This document shows positions 9,306-17,771 of a stretch of DNA of 64,000 nt, one piece after another. The stretch lies in the NCBI RefSeq assembly GCF_019352895.1, contig NZ_JAAAFX010000004.1, positions 2,096,245 through 2,160,244 on the forward strand, written 5' to 3'. The translations under genes were made by a program, and so were the position numbers. This DNA is from Variovorax boronicumulans. Lineage in GTDB: Bacteria; Pseudomonadota; Gammaproteobacteria; Burkholderiales; Burkholderiaceae_C. The notes below the pieces were generated by a model, which searched no databases, was not told the origin of the DNA, and saw nothing but the letters and a program-made list of their open reading frames with translations. The number at the start of each line of letters is the position of its first letter. The stretch's first letter is position 1.

Positions 9306-11012
9306 TCAGGGGTGAGGGGGCGGCAGCATGCCCGCGAGCGCCACGATCAGCGGGCCCATCAGCGGCAGCACCACGTTCGAGATCGCGTAGGTGATGGTGT
9401 AGCCCAGCAGCGGCGTGGTGTTGCCGGCCGCGTTCTGCACCGCGCTGAGCGCGGGCGTGCTGCATTGCTGCCCGGCGATGGCGCCCAGCAGCACGGGCGC
9501 CTCGAGCTTGAGCAACTTGTGGCCGACGAACAGCGACACGCAGGCCGGCACCAGCGCCACCGTCACGCCCACCAGCGGCAGCGCGATGCCGAACTTGCGC
9601 ACCAGCGACACCGCCTGCGGGCCCGAGGCCAGGCCCACGCAGGCGATGAAGGTGGCCAGGCCCAGGTCCTTCATCAGCGCCAGCGCATCGGGCGGGATGC
9701 TCAGCCGTTGCGGGTGGCGTGCCTGGTACCAGCCGAAGGCCAGGCCGGTGAGCAGCGCGCCGCCGCCGGTGCCGAGCGAGAAGGGCACGTCGCCCAGCGT
9801 GAGGCCGAAGCCGCCGATGAACACGCCCAGCAGGATGCCCATCGACGCGTAGCTGATGTTGCTGTGCGACGAGGCCTGCACGCGCTCGCCGGCCAGCGCG
9901 ACCGCGCCGTTCACCTCGGCCGCCGGTCCGTAGAGCTTGAGGATGTCGCCGCGCCGCAGCGCCATGGCGGGCAGCAGCGGCATCGTGCGGCCGTCGCGCA
10001 GCAGTCCGATGAGCTGCACCTGCGGCGGCATCGTCGCGTGCAGTTCATGCAGCGTCCGGCCGACGCGGTCGCGCCGCGTGAGCACGACCTCGGTGGTCTC
10101 GACCACGGCATCGAAGGCCGCGGTGTCGGCGAACTCGCGGCCCAGCAGTTCGGCCACGCCCACCAGCACCTCGCGCCGGCCGATGGCGAGCACGCGGTCG
10201 CCGGTCTCCAGGCGCAACGCGGCTTCGATGGGCAGCGGGCGGCCGCGGCGCATCACGCGCTCGATCACGGCGCGGCCCTCGAACAGCGTCGTCAGCGTGC
10301 CGAGCGTGCGGCCGCGTCCCTGCGACACCTCGTACACGCGCCCGATCATCTCGGGCGTGGCGCTGGCGGCGGCCGCGTCCTCGGCGCCGCCGCCCAGCGT
10401 CTTCCACAGCCGGTCGGCCTCGGCGCGCAGGTCGACCCGCAGCAGCAGCGGAAAGACCTGGCTGGTCGCCACCACGATGGCGATCAGGCCGAACACATAG
10501 GTGATGGAATAGGCCGTGACCACGTTGGCCTGCAGCTGGCGGATGGCGTCGGCGGGCAGCGCCAGCTTGGAGAGGGCGTCGGTGGCCGTGCCCACCACGG
10601 CCGATTCGGTGGCGGCGCCGGCCATCAGGCCAGCGGCCGTGCCCTGGTCGAGCTGCAGCCACCAGGCCGCGCCCAGCACCAGGGCCACCACCACCACCAC
10701 CTCGACCAGGCACAGCAGCCCCAGCCGCAGCCCCTTGGCATCGAGGTTGGCGAAGAACTGCGGGCCGCCCGCGTAGCCCAGCGCAAAGATGAAGAGCATG
10801 AAGAAGGTGTTCTTCACGCTGTCGGCCAGGTGGATGTCGAACTGGCCCACGGCCAGCGCCGCGATCAGCGTGCCGCAGATGCCGCCGAGCTGGATCGGGC
10901 CGAAGCGGATCTGGCCGAGCGCATGGCCCAGGGCCAGCACCAGGAACAAGGCGATCTCGGGCTGCCTCTGCAGCAGCGCAATGCCTTCCGCAACCAAACC
11001 CGATGCATTCAA
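9306..11012 (-). CDS. Aspartate:alanine exchanger family transporter (second copy)
   Basis: A 568-residue paralogue of the next gene, with the same two membrane halves and central TrkA-C-like segments. I start it at TTG 11012 (MNASGLVAEG) because an AGGAA lies upstream and this aligns the first helix with its paralogue; there is no in-frame ATG close by. The frame stays open far upstream, but that part reads as Arg/Pro-rich shadow. The gap to the next gene is 31 bp, so this is probably the first gene of the aspT-aspT-asdA operon. Whether it exchanges the same substrates as its neighbour cannot be read from sequence. Confidence 0.88.
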   Translation of the reverse strand: MNASGLVAEGIALLQRQPEIALFLVLALGHALGQIRFGPIQLGGICGTLIAALAVGQFDIHLADSVKNTFFMLFIFALGYAGGPQFFANLDAKGLRLGLLCLVEVVVVVALVLGAAWWLQLDQGTAAGLMAGAATESAVVGTATDALSKLALPADAIRQLQANVVTAYSITYVFGLIAIVVATSQVFPLLLRVDLRAEADRLWKTLGGGAEDAAAASATPEMIGRVYEVSQGRGRTLGTLTTLFEGRAVIERVMRRGRPLPIEAALRLETGDRVLAIGRREVLVGVAELLGREFADTAAFDAVVETTEVVLTRRDRVGRTLHELHATMPPQVQLIGLLRDGRTMPLLPAMALRRGDILKLYGPAAEVNGAVALAGERVQASSHSNISYASMGILLGVFIGGFGLTLGDVPFSLGTGGGALLTGLAFGWYQARHPQRLSIPPDALALMKDLGLATFIACVGLASGPQAVSLVRKFGIALPLVGVTVALVPACVSLFVGHKLLKLEAPVLLGAIAGQQCSTPALSAVQNAAGNTTPLLGYTITYAISNVVLPLMGPLIVALAGMLPPPHP

Positions 11013-11237
11013 AGCGGGATTCCTCGCAAGCGCCAGGACCTGCTCGGGCGGCAGGAGAGCCTGTCCCGGCCCGTGGATGCAGGGCCGGTGTCGACGCTGG
11101 GGCGCCGACGATAAGCCAGAATGTAAATCAAATGCAAGAAACGCACGGGGCCCTGCAGTGGCGCCGGCAGGGGAGGGAGGGGCCTCATTCAGGGACGCGT
11201 TCCACGCCAGCCGATCTGCCCGGAAACAGTCTGGATG

Positions 11238-11260
11238 ATAATAAGAACAATTCTTATTAT
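11238..11260. promoter_or_regulatory. Fur-type operator
   Basis: A perfect inverted repeat: ATAATAAGAA, spacer CAA, TTCTTATTAT. It is an AT-rich island in very GC-rich DNA and resembles Fur boxes. It lies 40-73 bp before the likely start codons of the sigma-factor gene. It also lies in the shared upstream region of the minus-strand aspT operon, but at 226 bp from that start. Confidence 0.75.
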
Positions 11261-11299
11261 TCTGGTGGATTCGGCTCTTCGCTGCTCTGCAACCCTCGG

Positions 11300-11857
11300 T
11301 TGCGCAGCCGGTCAGGCCGCCATGGGTGTGCCTTGCTGGAGCGCTACTACCGCGAACTGCTGAACTTTCTGCACCGCCAGGTGAACGACCGCGACACGGC
11401 GGCCGACCTGGCGCAGGAGAGCTACGCCCGGGTGCTCGCCGTCCAGCATGCCGGGCGCAGCATCCTCGACGTGCGGGCCTTGCTCTACCGCACCGCGCGC
11501 AACCTGTTGGTCGACCGGCACCGGCGCGCCGAGGTGCGTCGCCATGACAGCCTGGACGCGATCCCCGAGGAGGAGCAGCCCGCCGCCCCCTTGCACCTGC
11601 AGCCCGAGGGCGCGCTGGCGTCGCAGCAGGTGCTGCGCGCCTATGTGGGGGCGATCGAGGCGCTGCCGCCACGCTGCCGCGAGGCCTTCGTGCTGCACGT
11701 CTTCGACGAGCTCACGCATGCCCAGGTGGCCCGGCGCATGGGCATCTCGGTCAGCATGGTCGAGAAGCATGTGGTACGCGGCATGCTGGCCTGCAAGCAC
11801 TGCGAACGCCAGCTGAAAGGCCGGGACGATCCGGCCCCGGAGCGGGCGCCGACCTAG
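11300..11857 (+). CDS. FecI-type ECF RNA polymerase sigma factor
   Basis: About 185 residues, a usual length for the family. Region 2 is LNFLHRQVNDRDTAADLAQESYARVLA with LLYRTARNLLVDRHRR. Region 4 is ALPPRCREAFVLHVFDELTHAQVARRMGISVSMVEKHVVRG. These sigmas direct transcription of their own anti-sigma and TonB receptor genes after a surface signal. The start is uncertain: TTG 11300 and TTG 11333 are both possible. ATG 11132 is in frame but would put the Fur-type operator inside the coding region, so I reject it. fecR follows 87 bp downstream. Confidence 0.88.
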   Translation: MRSRSGRHGCALLERYYRELLNFLHRQVNDRDTAADLAQESYARVLAVQHAGRSILDVRALLYRTARNLLVDRHRRAEVRRHDSLDAIPEEEQPAAPLHLQPEGALASQQVLRAYVGAIEALPPRCREAFVLHVFDELTHAQVARRMGISVSMVEKHVVRGMLACKHCERQLKGRDDPAPERAPT

Positions 11858-11883
11858 TGGACCTTGCGATTCGACGACGCAAG

Positions 11884-11912
11884 CTGAGGATTCGGCACCC
11901 CTCGTGCGTCTA
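11884..11912 (+). promoter_or_regulatory. Candidate ECF sigma promoter of fecR
   Basis: CTGAGG at 11884-11889 and CGTCTA at 11907-11912, separated by 17 bases, 32 bp before the fecR ATG. Exactly the same two hexamers with the same spacing occur before the receptor gene at 13088-13116. That repetition and the CGTC core, known from several ECF -10 elements, make it a likely site for the adjacent FecI protein. Confidence 0.65.
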
Positions 11913-11944
11913 CAGTCTCGAGCGCTGATGTTTTTTCCATCCCC

Positions 11945-13057
11945 ATGATCACGACCACTTCCGATCGCCATGCCGCTGCCCCCGGGGCGGATGCGGCGGT
12001 GTGCGCGCTCGATCTGGCGGCCGCGACCTGGGCCGCCCGCCGGCGCAACGGCCTCGATGCCGAAGGCCAGGCCGCGCTGCAGGCCTGGCTGGACGCAGAC
12101 CCCGGGCATGCGGCCGCGCTCGAGGACATGGCGGCCACGGTCGGGCAGCTCCGGCAGTTGCCCGGCGAGGAGATCGCCGCGCTGCGCCGTGGCCTGCCGC
12201 GAGCCGCCCCGGCCCGGGACGGCGAGCGCCAGGCCCGGCCCGTGCCGCGTGGCTGGCGCCTCAGCCCGCTGTTCGCGCCCGCGGCCGTCGCCGTGCTGGC
12301 GGTGGCCGTGGCCGGCGGCGGCTGGATGGGCTGGACGCGCTGGCAGGCGCTGCCGACCTTCGAGCAGGCCTTCGCCACCGAACGCGGCCAGCAGATCGTG
12401 GCCAGGCTGCCCGACGATCCGGCGCGCGGCACTTCGGTGCAGCTCGACACCGCCACCCGGCTCGAGGCGCGGCTGTTCCGCGACCGGCGTGAGGTCCGGC
12501 TGCAGGACGGCCAGGCGCTGTTCTCGGTCCATGCCGACGCCGCACGGCCCTTCCACGTGTGGGCCGGCCCACTGCACATCGTGGTGGTCGGCACCCGCTT
12601 CTCCGTGCGGCACACGAGCTCGGGCCTGGACGCGGGCCGGACCGTGGTCGCTGTGGAGGAGGGGCATGTGCGCGTGAGCCGCGCGGCGCAGCCCGACGAT
12701 GCGGCGGGCGCCGAAGCGGCCGAGGCGCCGGTCGAACTCGTGGCCGGCCAGATGCTGGTGGGCGAGGACGACGGCCGCCTCGGGCCCGTGACCCGCGTCG
12801 CGCCCGCGGCCATCGCCGCGTGGCGTTCGGGGCGCATCAGCTTCGACCACACGCCGCTGGCCCAGGCCCTGGCCGAGTTCGAGCGCTACCGCAGCACCGG
12901 CCTGGTCATCCGCGATCCGGCGGTCGCCAGTCTGCCGGTCGGCGGCAGCTACAGCCTGCAGCAGTTCGGCCGCTTCGCCGAGTCGCTGCCGATGGTGCTG
13001 CCGGTGCGGCTGGTGCCGCAGGGCGAGGTCAGCGAGATCGTGCTGCGCAAGCCCTGA
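11945..13057 (+). CDS. FecR-type anti-sigma / sigma regulator
   Basis: A 370-residue FecR homologue. The N-terminal cytoplasmic DUF4880 part holds AATWAARRRNGLDAEGQAA and WLDADPGHAAALEDM. A single membrane helix lies at about residues 108-130. The periplasmic FecR domain contains FATERGQQ and a C-terminal DUF4974/STN-like part with FDHTPLAQALAEFERY. It would hold the FecI-type sigma inactive until the receptor's signalling domain contacts its periplasmic end. The gene sits between its sigma and receptor genes and has its own candidate ECF promoter, which would give positive feedback. Confidence 0.9.
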   Translation: MITTTSDRHAAAPGADAAVCALDLAAATWAARRRNGLDAEGQAALQAWLDADPGHAAALEDMAATVGQLRQLPGEEIAALRRGLPRAAPARDGERQARPVPRGWRLSPLFAPAAVAVLAVAVAGGGWMGWTRWQALPTFEQAFATERGQQIVARLPDDPARGTSVQLDTATRLEARLFRDRREVRLQDGQALFSVHADAARPFHVWAGPLHIVVVGTRFSVRHTSSGLDAGRTVVAVEEGHVRVSRAAQPDDAAGAEAAEAPVELVAGQMLVGEDDGRLGPVTRVAPAAIAAWRSGRISFDHTPLAQALAEFERYRSTGLVIRDPAVASLPVGGSYSLQQFGRFAESLPMVLPVRLVPQGEVSEIVLRKP

Positions 13058-13087
13058 AATCTTTCTGAGAATTTTTTCGTTTTCGAC

Positions 13088-13116
13088 CTGAGGTTTGCTT
13101 CGGGCCGGTGCGTCTA
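13088..13116 (+). promoter_or_regulatory. Candidate ECF sigma promoter of the TonB receptor gene
   Basis: CTGAGG at 13088-13093 and CGTCTA at 13111-13116 with a 17-base spacer, 72 bp before the receptor ATG. The downstream ACAG after CGTCT is also shared with the fecR copy. See the companion site at 11884-11912. Confidence 0.65.
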
Positions 13117-13188
13117 CAGCGGTAGGACCAGGCGAACGCTCCGTGGCGGCCGCCTGACAAAGACCACCGACCGAGGAGTTTCCGATCT

Positions 13189-15588
13189 ATGCGCGCCGCG
13201 CGTTTCAACCTTGCCCCGCTGACCCTGGCGGCTGCCATCACCGCGATCTTCGTCGCCGGTTTCTCATCTTCCGCGCATGCCCAGAGCGGCGCGGCCACGT
13301 CGAACGCGATGGCGTTCGCGATCCCCGCACAGCCGCTCGGCCAGGCGCTCAACGAACTGGCCCGGCTGGCCAACCTGCAGCTGAGTTTCCCGGCCGCGCT
13401 GGTGGCCGGCAAGACGGCACCGGCCGTGTCGGGTCGCTGGACGGCGCAGCAGGCGCTGGACCGCATGCTGGCCGGCAGTGGCCTCGAGGCGATGGTGGAC
13501 GGCGCCTCGGTGCTGGTCCGGCCGGCGGTCTCGGGCCGCGGGGGCGCGCCGACGCTGCCGGTGGTCGAGGTCACCGAATCCGCCACCCGCTCGCCGGGGC
13601 CCTATGCGGGCGGGCAGGTGGCACGCGGCGGCCGCATCGGCCTGCTGGGCGACCGGGACATGCTCGACACGCCCTTCAGCGCCACGCAGTACACCGCGCA
13701 GCTGATCGAAGACCAGCAGGCACAGAACCTCGGTGACGTGCTGGTCAACGACCCCTCGGTGCGCAACACCTACTCGCGCGGCGCCGGCCGCGACGAGTTC
13801 AACATCCGCGGCTTCACGCTGTTCAACTACGACGTGTCCTTCAACGGGCTCTACGGCATCTCGCCGCGCAACGCGAGTTCGCTGATCGGCATCGAACGCG
13901 TCGAAGTCCTGCGCGGCCCGAACGCGCTGCTCAACGGCATGGCGCCGGCCGGCTCGGTCGGCGGCTCCATCAACCTGGTCCCCAAGCGCGCCGGCATCGA
14001 GCCGCTCAACCGCGTGACGCTGTCGTACATGGACGACGGCCAGTTCGGTACGCAGTTCGACATCGCACGACGCCTCGGCGAGGACAAGCGATGGGGCGTG
14101 CGCGCCAACATCCTCAAGCGCTCGGGCGACACGCCGGTCGATCATTCCAAGGAAGACCTCGACGCCTTCACGCTGGGCGTCGACTACCAGGGCGACCGTG
14201 TGCGCCTGGAGGCTGACCTGAGCTACCAGAACCGCCTCACGCATGCGCGCAGCGGCCTGCTGTTCCCGCCGGAGGCGGGCACGGCCATCGGCCCGGCACC
14301 CGACGCCAAGACCAACTTCCTGCCGGCCTGGACCTACTGGAAGTCGAAGGAACTCTCGGCCATGGTGCGTGCCGAAGTGGACCTGGCACCGAACCTCACG
14401 GCCTACGGCGCCGTCGGCGCCATGCGCTACGACTTCCGCAGCCTGCAGACCAGCTGGCTGATGCAGGACAGCCTCGGCGCGATCGCCGGGCGCCCCGCGC
14501 GGCTCAACGAAGAGGTCGACACCCAGACCGCGGAGGTCGGCCTGCGCGGCAAGTTCGCGACCGGCTCGCTGCGCCATGAAGCGGTGGTCAGCGTCAGCAC
14601 GCTGAATTCGGAGCAGGGCACGCGCCGGCAGAACGGCGCCTTCATCTTCTCCAATCTCTACCAGCCGGCCGACATCGCGCAACCGAACATCACGGTCGAT
14701 GCGTACATCCCCAAGGTGGCCGAGACCCAGTTGCGCAGCGTCGCCGTGGCCGACACGATCTTCTCGAGCGACCGCCGCATCCAGCTGACGCTGGGCGCAC
14801 GCCATCAGCAGGTCGAGACCTCGGGCTTCGATCCCGTGAGCGGCAACCGGAACGCGCACTACGACAAGTCCGCCGTCACCCCGGTGGCCGCGCTGGTGGT
14901 GAAGGCCACCGATGCCTTCTCGCTCTACGGCAACTACATCGAAGGCCTGAGCCAGGGCCCGACCGCGCCGTCGGGCGCCTCCAACGCCGGCGAGGTGTTC
15001 CCGCCGACCAAGGCCAAGCAGATCGAGCTAGGCGCCAAGTACGACTTCGGCCGCTTCGCCACCACGCTGAGCGTGTTCCAGATCGAACGCGCCAGCAGCT
15101 TCCTCGATCCGGCGACGCTGCGCTTCAGCGCCGATGGGCAACAGCGCAATCGGGGTGTCGAGCTCATCACCCAGGGCGAGGCCGCGCGCGGCGTGCGCCT
15201 GCTGGCCGGCTTCGCCTACACCGACGGCGTGCTGACGCGCACCGAAGGCGGCGAGAACAATGGCCGCACCGCGCCCGCGACGCCGAAGTTCCAGCTCAAC
15301 CTCTACGGTGAGTGGGACACCCCCTTCCTGCCCGGCCTGAGCTTCACCGCCCGCGCGCTGCGCACCAGCGCGCAGTACGTGGACGTCGGCAACACGCAGC
15401 AGATCCCGGGCTGGACGCGCTACGACCTCGGCGCCCGCTATCGCTTCGTGACCGGCAACGTGCCGATCACGGTGCGCGCCACCCTCGAGAACGTGGGGGG
15501 TAAGAACTACTGGCAGTCCGCGGCGCGCGAAGGCCTGACGATCGGCGCACCGCGCACGCTGCTGGTGTCGGTGTCGGCGGACTTCTGA
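13189..15588 (+). CDS. TonB-dependent siderophore receptor with STN signalling domain
   Basis: A 799-residue outer-membrane receptor. The signal peptide ends at AHAQ (about residue 33). The secretin/TonB N-terminal (STN) domain spans about residues 43-100: FAIPAQPLGQALNELARLANLQLSFP. A plug domain follows with LGDVLVNDPSVRN, FNIRGF and VEVLRGPNALLNG. The 22-strand barrel runs to a terminal VSADF with the C-terminal Phe needed for insertion. The STN domain marks it as a transducer that both imports an iron chelate and signals to the FecR-like protein encoded upstream. The siderophore is unknown. A ribosome site GAGGAG precedes the ATG. Confidence 0.93.
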   Translation: MRAARFNLAPLTLAAAITAIFVAGFSSSAHAQSGAATSNAMAFAIPAQPLGQALNELARLANLQLSFPAALVAGKTAPAVSGRWTAQQALDRMLAGSGLEAMVDGASVLVRPAVSGRGGAPTLPVVEVTESATRSPGPYAGGQVARGGRIGLLGDRDMLDTPFSATQYTAQLIEDQQAQNLGDVLVNDPSVRNTYSRGAGRDEFNIRGFTLFNYDVSFNGLYGISPRNASSLIGIERVEVLRGPNALLNGMAPAGSVGGSINLVPKRAGIEPLNRVTLSYMDDGQFGTQFDIARRLGEDKRWGVRANILKRSGDTPVDHSKEDLDAFTLGVDYQGDRVRLEADLSYQNRLTHARSGLLFPPEAGTAIGPAPDAKTNFLPAWTYWKSKELSAMVRAEVDLAPNLTAYGAVGAMRYDFRSLQTSWLMQDSLGAIAGRPARLNEEVDTQTAEVGLRGKFATGSLRHEAVVSVSTLNSEQGTRRQNGAFIFSNLYQPADIAQPNITVDAYIPKVAETQLRSVAVADTIFSSDRRIQLTLGARHQQVETSGFDPVSGNRNAHYDKSAVTPVAALVVKATDAFSLYGNYIEGLSQGPTAPSGASNAGEVFPPTKAKQIELGAKYDFGRFATTLSVFQIERASSFLDPATLRFSADGQQRNRGVELITQGEAARGVRLLAGFAYTDGVLTRTEGGENNGRTAPATPKFQLNLYGEWDTPFLPGLSFTARALRTSAQYVDVGNTQQIPGWTRYDLGARYRFVTGNVPITVRATLENVGGKNYWQSAAREGLTIGAPRTLLVSVSADF

Positions 15589-15598
15589 CGCGTCGACG

Positions 15599-15880
15599 GT
15601 GCGGTCCGCGCGCTGGGGCGTTCTCTCGCGCTGCCTGGCTGCGGCGGTCGGCGGCTACGCGCTCGCCACCACGCTGTCCACGGCCATCGTCGCGCTGGTC
15701 GAATCGGGCTTCGGGGCCATGGCGCGTGTCGATGCCGTGCTGGTCGCGATGCAGCTGAGCTTCGTGGTCTACACGGGCGCGGTGATGTGGGCCTTTGCCG
15801 CGCGCAGCGCGCGCTCGGCATGGCTCGGGCTCGCGCTGCCGACCCTGTTGAGCGCGCTGCTCGCATGGGCGCTGCTGTGA
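15599..15880 (+). CDS. DUF3649 small membrane protein
   Basis: A 93-residue protein with a GTG start ten bases after the receptor stop. It has three hydrophobic helices and resembles the DUF3649 family, found next to siderophore receptors and PepSY membrane proteins. It is probably an accessory subunit for iron-siderophore handling at the inner membrane. No catalytic residue can be named. Its tight placement supports cotranscription with the receptor and the two genes that follow. Confidence 0.75.
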   Translation: MRSARWGVLSRCLAAAVGGYALATTLSTAIVALVESGFGAMARVDAVLVAMQLSFVVYTGAVMWAFAARSARSAWLGLALPTLLSALLAWALL

Positions 15881-15914
15881 AGCGCGGGCCCATGTGCGCG
15901 AGGGCGCAGCGACG

Positions 15915-17471
15915 ATGAAGGAACAATTCCGCCAGTCCATGGCATGGCTGCACACCTGGCTGGGCCTGCTGTTCGGCTGGGTGCTGTACTTCGTCTTCGT
16001 CACCGGCACCCTCGGCTATCTCGACACGGAGATCGATCGCTGGATGCGGCCCGAGCTGCCGGTCGCTCGCCCTGCCGCGTCGCAGGCGCCTGCGATCCTG
16101 CAAGCGCAGCGCTATCTGCAGGACCATGCGGCGCAGGCGCGGCGCTGGAACATCACCTTGCCGATCGATCGCAACGAGCCCTATCTGCGGGTGTTCTGGC
16201 AGGCCGCGCGCGGTGCGCCGCCCGGTGCATCCGGCGCGGCCTACCTCGACCCCGAGGCCGGCCGGCGCATCGCGACGCGCGACACGGCCGGCGGCCAGAC
16301 GCTCTACCAGATGCACTGGCGGCTGCACTACCTGCCGGCGCTGGCCAGTGAGTGGATCGTGGGCCTCGCCACGCTGGCGATGCTGATCGCGCTGGTCACC
16401 GGCATCGTGGTGCACAAGAAGATCTTCGCGGACTTCTTCACCTTCCGGCCCGGCAAGGGGCAGCGTTCGTGGCTCGACGCGCACAACGTGGCGAGCGTCC
16501 TGACCCTGCCATTCCAGCTGATGATCACCTACTCGGGCCTGGTCTTCCTGATGTTCTCGTTCATGCCGTGGGTCGTGACGCCGTGGTATGGGCCGGGCGA
16601 AGCCCAGCAGGAAGCTTTCCTGAACGAGGTGTTCCCGCCGCTGGCGCCGAGCCGAAGCGCCGGCCAGCCCGCGCCGCTCGTGCCGCTGGAGCGGGTGCTG
16701 CACGACGCGCAGGCGCGATGGGGCGGCAAGCCGGTCGCCACGCTGGGCTTCGAGAACCCCAACGATGCCAACGCCCGCATCCATGTCGTCGGCGACTTTG
16801 CCGCCGGCCCGCTGCGCGCCACCGACATCCTGGTGTACGACGGCGTGAGCGGCGAGCGGCTCATGCAACGGGACGCGTGGCAATCGGGTCCCAAGGCCTT
16901 CCGCGACCTGATGCTGGGCCTGCACGAAGGCATCTTCGCGGCGCCGGTCCTGCGCGCGCTCTATGTGCTGTCGGGCTTGCTGGGCGCGGTGATGATCGCG
17001 ACGGGGCTGGTGCTGTGGTCCGTCAAGCGCCGGAAACGCGTCGAGCGGCACCGGGGCAAGGCCCATGCCGGGCTGCGGCTGGTGGAGCGGCTCAACGTCG
17101 CCGTGGTCATCGGGCTGCCGGTGGCCATCGGCGCCTATTTCTGGGCCAACCGGCTGCTGCCCGTCGACATGGCCCAGCGCGCCGCATGGGAGGTGCACAC
17201 GCTGTTCGGCGTCTGGCTGCTGATGTTCCTGTGGGCCGCGCTGCGCCCGCCACAGTGCGCGTGGAAGGAGCAGGCACTTCTCGCCGCCTTTGTCTTCGTC
17301 CTGCTGCCTGGGCTCAATGCCCTGACCACTTCGCGCGGCCTTCTGCCATCACTGGTCGATCACGACATGGTGATGGCCGGCTTCGACCTGGCCGCGCTGG
17401 TGGTCGGCATCGCGTTCGCCTGCGTCGCCTGGACCCTGCGACGACGACAGGCGAGGGCCGCGGCGTGTTGA
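15915..17471 (+). CDS. PepSY-associated TM protein, putative ferric-siderophore reductase
   Basis: About 518 residues from ATG 15915; an in-frame GTG at 15894 would add seven. The start MAWLHTWLGLLFGWVLYFVFVTGTLGYLD is the classic PepSY_TM entry with an HTW histidine. Further helices near residues 145-170, 195-225, 345-370 and 395-500 alternate with periplasmic PepSY-like parts. Paired His residues in the helices (YQMHWRLHYLP, LGLHEGIF) suit b-type heme. Relatives such as FsrB/PiuB/FoxB reduce ferric siderophores at the inner membrane. Its stop overlaps the next start, and the gene order supports a reductive iron-release role. Confidence 0.85.
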   Translation: MKEQFRQSMAWLHTWLGLLFGWVLYFVFVTGTLGYLDTEIDRWMRPELPVARPAASQAPAILQAQRYLQDHAAQARRWNITLPIDRNEPYLRVFWQAARGAPPGASGAAYLDPEAGRRIATRDTAGGQTLYQMHWRLHYLPALASEWIVGLATLAMLIALVTGIVVHKKIFADFFTFRPGKGQRSWLDAHNVASVLTLPFQLMITYSGLVFLMFSFMPWVVTPWYGPGEAQQEAFLNEVFPPLAPSRSAGQPAPLVPLERVLHDAQARWGGKPVATLGFENPNDANARIHVVGDFAAGPLRATDILVYDGVSGERLMQRDAWQSGPKAFRDLMLGLHEGIFAAPVLRALYVLSGLLGAVMIATGLVLWSVKRRKRVERHRGKAHAGLRLVERLNVAVVIGLPVAIGAYFWANRLLPVDMAQRAAWEVHTLFGVWLLMFLWAALRPPQCAWKEQALLAAFVFVLLPGLNALTTSRGLLPSLVDHDMVMAGFDLAALVVGIAFACVAWTLRRRQARAAAC

Positions 17472-17749
17472 TGGCGTGGCTGGTGCCGGCGCTGCTGCTG
17501 CCCGGTCTTGGCGCACTGGCGCTCGCCATGGACCGGCATCACGAGCAACTGCCGCGCCGCTGGCGCGTCGGCCTCGCACGGTCGATGCTGCGCGGGCTCG
17601 GCATCGCCGCGATCGCTTCTTCCCTGGCCTGCGCCCTGACCGACGGCGGCGCCTCGCGGGGCGTGCTGCTGTGGCTGGGCTGGCTGGCGCCGTGCGCGCT
17701 GGCGGTCATCGGCGTGCTGGCCCGGCCTGCGCGCAGGCGGAAACCGTAG
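17471..17749 (+). CDS. DUF3325 small membrane protein
   Basis: A 92-residue protein whose ATG overlaps the stop of the PepSY gene (TGATG). It has three predicted helices, with a DRHHEQLPRRW motif between the first and second, as in the DUF3325 family. DUF3649, PepSY_TM and DUF3325 genes are often met together after siderophore receptors. They probably act as one inner-membrane complex, although its biochemistry is not settled. It is the last gene of the iron operon and converges on the nitronate monooxygenase gene. Confidence 0.75.
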   Translation: MAWLVPALLLPGLGALALAMDRHHEQLPRRWRVGLARSMLRGLGIAAIASSLACALTDGGASRGVLLWLGWLAPCALAVIGVLARPARRRKP

Positions 17750-17771
17750 CCAGAGAGGGGCCGCGTTTTTT

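Noticed and set aside
9249..11114. A 621-codon plus-strand frame opposite the aspT genes
   Set aside because: Composition is Gln/His/Arg-rich and low in complexity. The opposite strand carries clear membrane carriers.
11132..11299. N-terminal extension of the FecI-type sigma factor from ATG 11132
   Set aside because: It would place the Fur-type operator within coding sequence and gives residues unlike any sigma factor.
13264..14859. A 531-codon minus-strand frame opposite the TonB receptor
   Set aside because: Shadow of the receptor gene with no motif of its own.
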